DNA of 64,000 nt from Caenorhabditis remanei (taxonomy: Eukaryota; Nematoda; Chromadorea; Rhabditida; Rhabditidae), in the NCBI RefSeq assembly GCF_010183535.1, contig NC_071333.1, positions 13,390,587 to 13,454,586 on the forward strand. The letters run 5' to 3'. The notes beneath the pieces are model-generated. The model ran no database searches. It was not told the origin of the DNA and saw only the letters and a list, made by a program, of their open reading frames with translations. Positions 57,165-64,000 of the stretch are shown here, in pieces. A program made the position numbers and the translations under genes. Positions within the stretch are counted from its first letter, which is position 1. Each line of letters opens with the position of its first letter.

Positions 57165-58685
57165 TTAAACCTTCTGCAGAAGCTCGGCTGTTTCTGTTTC
57201 ACCTGTTTTTGAATTGTCTTCTTCGGATGGCTTCAAAGTTAGAAGATTCACATTCTGGAATTAAAAAAAGTTATTGGAACTGAAATTTATAAAATTGGTC
57301 ACCTTTGATTCCGCAATTGGCAACAAATATACTACCTGTATCTCATCGTTTTCAAACTTTGAAAATATTTCTGCTCTTTTTTGCAGGCTTTCAATTTCAC
57401 AGTAGATCTAAAATCGTCTCAGTAAGTCATGTTCCCAGCAAAATCTGACCTCAACAATAGCTTTGTTTCCAATATGATAAGTAATGTATCCGGCCATGAC
57501 TGTGAATAGATTCAAGTTATTTGACAAAATCTGAAAGTCGAACTGTGTTAAGCTCCCAAATGATGAAAATAACCTTTGAAACTTTCTCATTGACATCGTC
57601 GTCTCCTTTGATTCCTTGAAGTTTGAACCAAGACTCAGAGACTATTGGTGCCCAGTTCCTTACAATAAGGAAGAAGATAATTGAAGCGCCGATGAAATCT
57701 GATTCCTAGAGAATGCTTTTGAAAACTCTAACAGAAAACATGCTTAGACTCACTTTCCAGAACACAATGGATATACAGACCGCAATTAGAGCGATAGTGT
57801 TAGTAAGCACATCAGTGAGCTGGTCTCTCATCAAAACTCTGATTTGATTATTCTCGCGTTTACTGGAAATATCTATTGAGAATCTATAATTTAAAAAAGG
57901 AGAAACTCACATGAGACAAATAAAAAACAGAAATAGCTTCACTACAATATTGACAACAATAACAACGACATGAGGTACTCCAAACTCAGGATCCAAACTG
58001 AAAATAACAATTTTCGTTTTTATCTTATTTTCGTAGATTCCTTACTTCCCAGTTATAAGCGCATCAAAACTTTGAATAAAGTTGACAAAAGCCAATGCCA
58101 TCATCACAACCGAAGCAGTTAACTGAAATCTCTCAATATTATTCACCAATTCTGTGATCTTACATTTGTTGTAGCTTCTGAAGACCTTCCTCTCGGGTAT
58201 TCACTTTTCTTAACCCGTTTGTCCTGCAAGATCCAAAAATTAGAAATTTCAACATAAACACAATTACCAAAATAAGTTGAATCAGAAGCAGAAAACTGAC
58301 AAAAACATCTCCGAAACTTTCGATGGCAGATGTTCCGATTGAAAAACTACTAGACAGATATGCAGCCACACCCTGCAGTACCAATGAAGTAACAAATTCA
58401 AAATAAAACTAACCTTGATCAAAACAAGACCGACATTAGCCAAGTTGACTATTATCATAATCACATATTCCGCAAACTCCTTCAAGAAGAAACAATTATA
58501 GTATTGAAAATTTAATAAATGTGTTTACCTTTTTGTTGGTCATCTTCAATATATTTAATGTGGATGGTGCTCGCGAAGAAGACTGAAAACTATAACTTCA
58601 TTAGTTGACAACATAAATTTACAACCTGGGTTGTCGAATGGAGAGGGGGAATTTTTACGACCTCCTCTTTTTTGGCAGCGCTCAT
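57165..58685 (-). CDS. Cation diffusion facilitator-like transporter, copy 2 (full length)
   Basis: Start at 58685: MSAAKKEEVVKIPPLHSTTQ, then SSSRAPSTLNILKMTNKK, followed by the membrane domain. About twelve exons give about 385 aa. Key parts are GVAAYLSSSFSIGTSAIESF followed by GD (helix 2, ExxxD), DKRVKKSEYPRGRSSEATTN (loop), ALITGNLDPEFGVPHVVVI, MRDQLTDVLTNTIALIAVCI (helix 5, DxxxD) and FWKESDFIGASIIFFLIVRN. The C-terminal domain runs from LNLFTVMAGYITYHIGNKAI and ends TAELLQKV. The order matches CDF/SLC30-type metal transporters. The acidic ExxxD/DxxxD pairs rather than H-containing ones resemble the manganese-type branch, but that is inference. In C. elegans a CDF-family gene also lies near unc-6. 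Confidence 0.75.
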
Positions 58686-61600
58686 TTTTATCTGTAACAA
58701 ATTTATACAGGTATACAATTCACGAATCAACTAGGTAACTACATAGTTTTGAAGCAAGCAAATATAAAAAATTTTCAAAAACTCTCAACGCTCTTAAATG
58801 TTGTTTGTATAAAATGGTCATTATTGGTATATGACCTTATCAGTAGTTCATAATTTGACATGACCACATCACGTTTATGAATGAAAACCAAAATGAGTCT
58901 GACGAAAATAATTTCATGTTTTCTACCCGAATTTGAAAAGTTTGATGTTAAGATTTGGGGGAAGTTTAGAAGAACAGTTTGTCACGAAACCTAGAAAACT
59001 GGTGATTCTAAATTTTCGATGCTCCTGTTATCAGTAGTACCATATTTTTACTGTCAGAAAATTTATTTTAGTGTTGATAACAAGAATACTACAATGAAAA
59101 TTTGACAGCCATGAAAACCGGGTAAAGTTTAAGAAATGTGGAAATCTAGTCTGTCTCTCGGCTATAAGAAAATGCGCTGACAAGCGAATGTTTTACAAAA
59201 TGGTGATTGAAGACATAGTACTGCAGATGATAAGAGGTGAAATAACTCAATCGATTGTTTTCACTGTTATCATTGAATAGTTTGAGGAGAGCGTGGAATA
59301 ACGGTGGAAGGAACCGCATTAGAAAACTGACGAGGGAACATTTGGTTTGTGGTGTTTTAGACGCGGACGGTAATGCGTTGAAGTCGATTTAATGAAGTAC
59401 TTTTGACAAAAATGGGGAGATGATGTAAAAACACATATTTTCTGTAACGGAGAAGTAATTATGACGTAGGGAAAGGGAAACTCAGAAAACTGAAAAAAAA
59501 ATTTTCCAGAAAATAATAACAACATTGTAAACAACTCTTACAACTTATTAATTTTTTTCGATAATTTCTGGCGATGTTCCATGTAGGTGGTTTGCTCTAA
59601 AGCAATCAATTTAATCTAAAACAATAATTTTTCTAATTTTTTATTCTTTTAGATAACATTTTTTTTAAACAATCTCAACTCTTAACAGATGTTTTGACAT
59701 TGTTTTCATACATTCCCCATTTCCCTCATTCAAAACATTTCTGTGTGACTTCTCACTCCATGGGATCATCCAAATAATATGCAAATTGATGCATGTCACC
59801 AGCCATAGTTGATTGAGATTCGGGACTTGCTCTTTATCGCTTAATTGATCTTGGACGGAGTACGATGACCGGAAATTGACACGGCGAGATGGAGCAACAG
59901 TTAAATTAACAGAAAATGGGAAGAAGAGCACATGAGGTTATTGATGGTTATCTAGAATGGTGAGATGCTCGGTTCTGGGATTTGGTGAATTATGGAGTCT
60001 TAGATTAAACGTATACAAAGTTGTAATTTGCATAGAGTTAGTTCATACAACGTACAAAGGAAAATGACCATATTTTCCGCATTTCAAAGAAACCTAGTTT
60101 CCACTAACCTCCATCACATAAAACTGACTTCTGAAGTGACAGTAATGAACTGTTCAAAATGTTCTAAAATGCAATTGAAATGAATCTTATTGAATGTTGT
60201 CATGTATCGTGTTCAAAGGATGAAACATGTCACATCAGTCGAATTGAGTGATTGCGCACACCCATACCTTACCTCTTACAATGAATCGTCTACAATTAGT
60301 ATTGTGTCGTGTTCGGTGTCAAAAGATGCCGACTGACCGCTTTGAGGTAAACTTCCGGCTCATGCATTTGATTCATCACTCCCTATTTTTTATTCAATCT
60401 GCATGCACGAGATTGATAGGTGGTTGTCGGAAATGTTTTTCGAAGGAGAACCCCCCAAAAATACCTAAACATGGATTTTCAAATTTCATTCTTTCTGTTT
60501 ATTAGAAATGGGAAAATGTTATTAGCTAAAACATTTTTTTCCTCAAGCAAATGCGTTTTTTTCTTTTCTATTCATGCCTTCTCCCCCTTTCTTGGCATAT
60601 GTTTCATTAACATTTCCATCATTCTCCAACTCAATATTCTAATGAAACGAGCTCTCTAATCCGTGTGATACATTATGAATAAGTCGTGTAGGGAGGGGTC
60701 GCCGTCGGGTAGTAAAAAGCTTTAGATAGTTTGCGATAAACGTGTGAAATGCGCGCCTGAAGAATGATGAGAAACCAAAACGGGGTGAAGCAACGAATTC
60801 GATTTGCTATTCCACTGTCTCCACTGAATAATTCATCGAAATTCACAGATAGTTTCAAGATGCTAAAGACGGCAGCGGTTTAGTTTCAAGTTTCGGGATT
60901 CAAATCGATTACATTACACCTTCCATTCAAGGAATACCAATGGGAAAGAAGAGTCACCTGTCGCCTTCTTCATTGTTTCCTCCCGTCACTAGATAATCCA
61001 TGGGCAGCTGACAATAGAGTCATGGTATTCATCGTTGCACACTGTTCTCATACAGTGTCACGTCACATTCTGAAGAGTCGGCGTCGATGAGTTATTATAA
61101 CAGAGTGATGGGTTAATCCCACTCGAAATCCTATGGATAAAGTGGAGTCATGCTACCGGTTATATGCTTATTGGAATTGCATACATACATTGTATGGAAA
61201 AAAAATAATATCGGTAAGATTATGGTTTTTTAGAAGATTTTATAAATTAAAAAAGACTACATTGAGAAAAAACTTTTTTGGATGTTACTTGATCCATTCT
61301 GACCTGATATCGCCAAAACTTATTGTGGAATCATGATAAAAAAAACAATATGCCAATTCATAACTCGTTGTAAATTGGGTTGTTATTCACTACTTACCAG
61401 AATAACTTGCAAAATTTCGAAAATTTCCAAAATTTTAAAAAGTCAAAATCCAAATATCATCTTGGATGTTCTCACTTCATTGTTATGCGTCCTGCTTCCT
61501 TTTTTCTTCTCATACCAATAACTAAGGCAAATTCATCAACACATGAATATGAATACAGCCATAAAGCTGGCCTCTCCGTTTTTGGGCCCTTGGTGAGCAT

Positions 61601-61904
61601 ACGGTAGCCGCCATAGTGCCCGCCCAACCTCGCCTTCGTCCATCGTTCACTATTCCGACAAGCCCCACCTCCTTCCCTCAACGTGCCCCTAGTCCCCCCG
61701 TTGCCTCTCCTTCGCCTCTCTCGTTTCCTCGTTTACTCCCGATTCTCCTTCTTCCCGATTCATTTTCTCACTTTTTTCTTCTTCTTCAGTTTTTTCTCTG
61801 TTCCTAAATTTGTCTAGTTTCAATTTCACTCAATTTCCAGATTGTTATTCTAATTGTTCCAGTCAAAGTAGCATCTGAATCTACTGTCTTCTCCGTTTCC
61901 AAAA
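58686..61904. promoter_or_regulatory. 3.2-kb region upstream of unc-6
   Basis: No supported exon. The proximal 350 bases (61560-61800) are pyrimidine-rich with GC-rich patches (cggtagccgccatagtgccc, then cccccgttgcctctccttcg) and lead to the acceptor caatttccag at 61831-61840. Upstream is AT-rich. It should hold the tissue-specific control elements of netrin. Confidence 0.45.
61831..61840 (+). promoter_or_regulatory. Splice or trans-splice acceptor in the unc-6 5' UTR
   Basis: caatttccag stands 64 bases before the unc-6 start with a polypyrimidine run upstream. It may be a spliced-leader acceptor or the end of a 5' UTR intron. Confidence 0.4.
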
Positions 61905-63517
61905 ATGATCGCAACCGTACTGCGCTACATACTAGCGCTTTACCTTTGCACCAATTTTGCTGATGGAGCATACTTTTCTCAGGTAAGACTCCCCCATCCG
62001 CCACTGATAGGCCCACTGTTATGATTTTCTGTTTTAGTTCTCCATGAGAGCTCCGGATCATGATCCATGTCATGATCATACTGGTAGACCAGTCCGATGT
62101 GTTCCTGAATTCATCAACGCCGCCTTTGGTAAACCAGTGATTGCTAGTGACACCTGTGGAAGCAACGGACCATCCAAGTAAGTCAAGATTCTCCTCTCAA
62201 TATATATTTATCTCATCCTCTTTGATTTCTCTATTTTTCCAACTGATTGATCTTCCTTAACATGATTACACTCTCACGTTGTCTATCCTTTGTTTCTTTC
62301 GTTTTTTCTCCTTTGCCACAAACCATTCCTCTATCAAAACTCTAATTGGATTCTGTTTTTTCATTTAGATTCCTGGGGGTTTCGTTTTCCAAACAAAAAT
62401 TGTTGGCCTAGGCCGTCGTCGTATTAAAAATTGCCTTTTTTGATTAACATTGTAGCGGCAATAGGAAAAAGCATTTCTTTCTTTGAGATTGAAAATTGTG
62501 CTACGAGGGAGAAAGAGCAGAAAGATTGTAGTAAAGAAATGTTAGATGCTAGACGTTATTTTTCAGATATTGCATTGTAAAAGAAGGCCCTGATGGAATT
62601 ATCCGTGAACAATGTGACACTTGTGATGCTAGAAATCCTTTCTTGTCTCATCCCGCTTCCCTTCTCACCGATCTCAATTCTATTGGTAACATGACATGTT
62701 GGGTTTCCACTCCAAGTTTGAGCCCACAAAATGTGTCACTCACCTTGTCACTCGGCAAAAAGTTCGAGCTCACTTACGTCTCAATGCACTTCTGTTCCCG
62801 TCTCCCTGACTCCATGGCACTTTACAAGTCGGCTGACTTTGGAAAAACATGGACTCCCTTCCAGTTCTACTCATCGGAGTGTCGTCGCATTTTCGGAAGA
62901 GAACCAGATATCTCAATCACAAAGTCCAATGAACAGGAGGCTGTGTGTACCGCTTCTCATATCATGGGACCAGGTGGAAACCGTGTTGCATTCCCATTCC
63001 TTGAGAATAGACCATCTGCTCAAAACTTTGAGAACTCGCCGGTACTTCAGGATTGGGTCACTGCCACTGACATCAAAGTGGTGTTTTCTAGATTGAGTCC
63101 GGATCAGGTAACTAGAATCTGAAAATTGGATACAAAAGTGATATGGGGTATTTAGGCTGAGCTATACGGATTATCCAACGATGTCAATTCTTATGGAAAC
63201 GATACTGACGACGAAGTCAAACAACGTTACTTCTACTCAATGGGAGAACTGGCAGTTGGTGGTCGCTGCAAATGTAATGGTCACGCCAGTCGATGCATCT
63301 TCGACAAAATGGGCCGGGTAAGCACCTTCTTAGTCATCAATACCTTTCTTATTTTTCTTTTCAATTACTTACGCAGAGAGTACACGAACATTCATTTTTC
63401 AGTACACCTGTGACTGCAAACATAATACAGCCGGAACTGAATGTGAAATGTGCAAACCATTCCATTACGATCGTCCATGGGGAAGAGCAACCGCTAACTC
63501 TGCCAACTCCTGTGTTG
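61905..63517 (+). CDS. unc-6: UNC-6 netrin, N-terminal part (gene continues beyond the window)
   Basis: Exons are 61905-61982, 62038-62177, 62567-63107, 63156-63317 and 63403-63517, all in frame. Exon 1 is a signal peptide ([20 protein letters not shown]). The laminin N-terminal domain begins [20 protein letters not shown]. It has conserved marks [19 protein letters not shown] and [20 protein letters not shown], and ends near [14 protein letters not shown]. The first laminin-type EGF (LE) module starts at [20 protein letters not shown] and ends with the exon break at SANSCV. UNC-6 is a secreted guidance cue that attracts axons through UNC-40/DCC and repels through UNC-5. It is near-identical to the C. 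elegans protein as I remember it, except at the signal peptide and a few sites, indicating a different Caenorhabditis species. The remaining LE modules and the NTR domain lie outside. Confidence 0.97.
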
Positions 63518-64000
63518 GTAAGTAAGGGGGTCATGGAATAGTGAAAGTCCGTCTTGACTACTGTTTTCGCGCACTCAGCCGATTAGTTGTTTCTCAAACA
63601 CACACACACACATTGAGAAACAGTCTCGCGCGTTCCATATCTCAATGGATATTAATGCCAATGGCGATCCGTTCCATCTCATTACAAATGTCAACGAGTA
63701 CAATGCGCGAGAAACCACGGGATATCTCAACACTTTTGTGTTAACACTCTACGCTTTCCTTTGAAATTTTCGAAAATTGGGTCGGATCATTTCCAAATAT
63801 GAGGAAACGGATAGAATTTGATTCTACTTGAAATGAGGGAATAAAAGAAGCAAGATAATTAAAGCTGATGATCCTATCAAAAAACAAATGAAAACATAGC
63901 CCCCGTCGCAAGACGACAAAACGCGAATCATAATCAAATAACGATTATAATCATATTCCGTACGGCTTCCCATACCGAAAAGCGGGTCAAAAAGCGCATC
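63518..64000 (+). other. unc-6 intron, open at the window end
   Basis: Begins with donor gtaagtaagg. It contains a short CA repeat (63598-63612) and a GC-richer patch near 63900. No further netrin exon is recognisable before the window ends. Confidence 0.7.

Larger units (their letters stand above)
55447..58705. repeat. Large tandem duplication, unit 2
   Basis: Counterpart of 48239-54240, without the palindrome and the 0.8-kb extra sequence. Its left end abuts the truncated retroelement (ggtggcgtggc|ttgaggggcc), which makes the breakpoint visible at base level. Confidence 0.85.

Noticed and set aside
1..64000. tRNA, rRNA or CRISPR-type arrays
   Set aside because: No cloverleaf A/B-box pair, rRNA motif or spaced short direct-repeat array was recognised by eye; a tRNAscan/Infernal run would be decisive.

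Overview
This window is animal nuclear DNA from a nematode of the genus Caenorhabditis, apparently not C. elegans itself. Genes are dense with short AT-rich introns (about 45-60 bp) bounded by gt...tttcag. Several start codons follow SL1-type trans-splice acceptors. Recognisable orthologues include netrin (unc-6), the GPI-anchored Ig/FnIII protein RIG-3 and mitochondrial ATP synthase subunit g (asg-2). There are also a cuticle collagen, serpentine chemoreceptors and M13 peptidases. In C. elegans, rig-3 and asg-2 share one X-linked cosmid and unc-6 is also X-linked, so this is probably an X-chromosome segment. The netrin N-terminus differs from the C. elegans one, which points to a sister species.

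Layout. 1-5.5 kb (+): two paralogous nematode-specific genes, the first cut by the window edge and carrying a 1.4-kb foldback palindrome in its last intron. 6.4-10.4 kb (-): a small C19orf12-like glycine-rich protein and an ionotropic glutamate receptor subunit whose pore carries arginine at the Q/R position. 11.0-11.8 kb (+): ATP synthase subunit g. 13.7-15.7 kb (+): two secreted cysteine-rich proteins (EB-like repeats; TIL plus EB-like). 20.1-25.9 kb (+): rig-3, with a 3.3-kb first intron. 26.3-27.7 kb (-): an Str/Srj-type chemoreceptor. 28.3-42.5 kb: four minus-strand M13 (neprilysin-like) peptidase genes around one plus-strand Srx-type receptor. The first peptidase carries a 1.6-kb palindrome in an intron, and the second and third come from a tandem duplication of about 3 kb that also copied the receptor's 3' end. 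42.9-45.1 kb (-): cuticle collagen. 46.7-47.4 kb (-): a small acidic membrane protein.

48.2-58.7 kb is a large tandem duplication, each unit holding a cation-diffusion-facilitator-like transporter and a two-helix membrane protein (all minus strand). Unit 1 alone contains a 2-kb palindrome and about 0.8 kb of extra sequence. A decayed non-LTR retrotransposon fragment lies exactly between the units. 58.7-61.9 kb is non-coding sequence upstream of unc-6 (+), whose first five exons (laminin N-terminal domain and first LE module) run to 63.5 kb before the window ends in an intron.

Unifying themes are extracellular and neuronal proteins (netrin, RIG-3, a glutamate receptor, chemoreceptors, secreted peptidases) and repeated local duplication. 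Three very long, nearly perfect inverted repeats are likely sources of double-stranded RNA. All gene models were spliced by eye; exon boundaries are supported by reading frame and gt/ag signals only.
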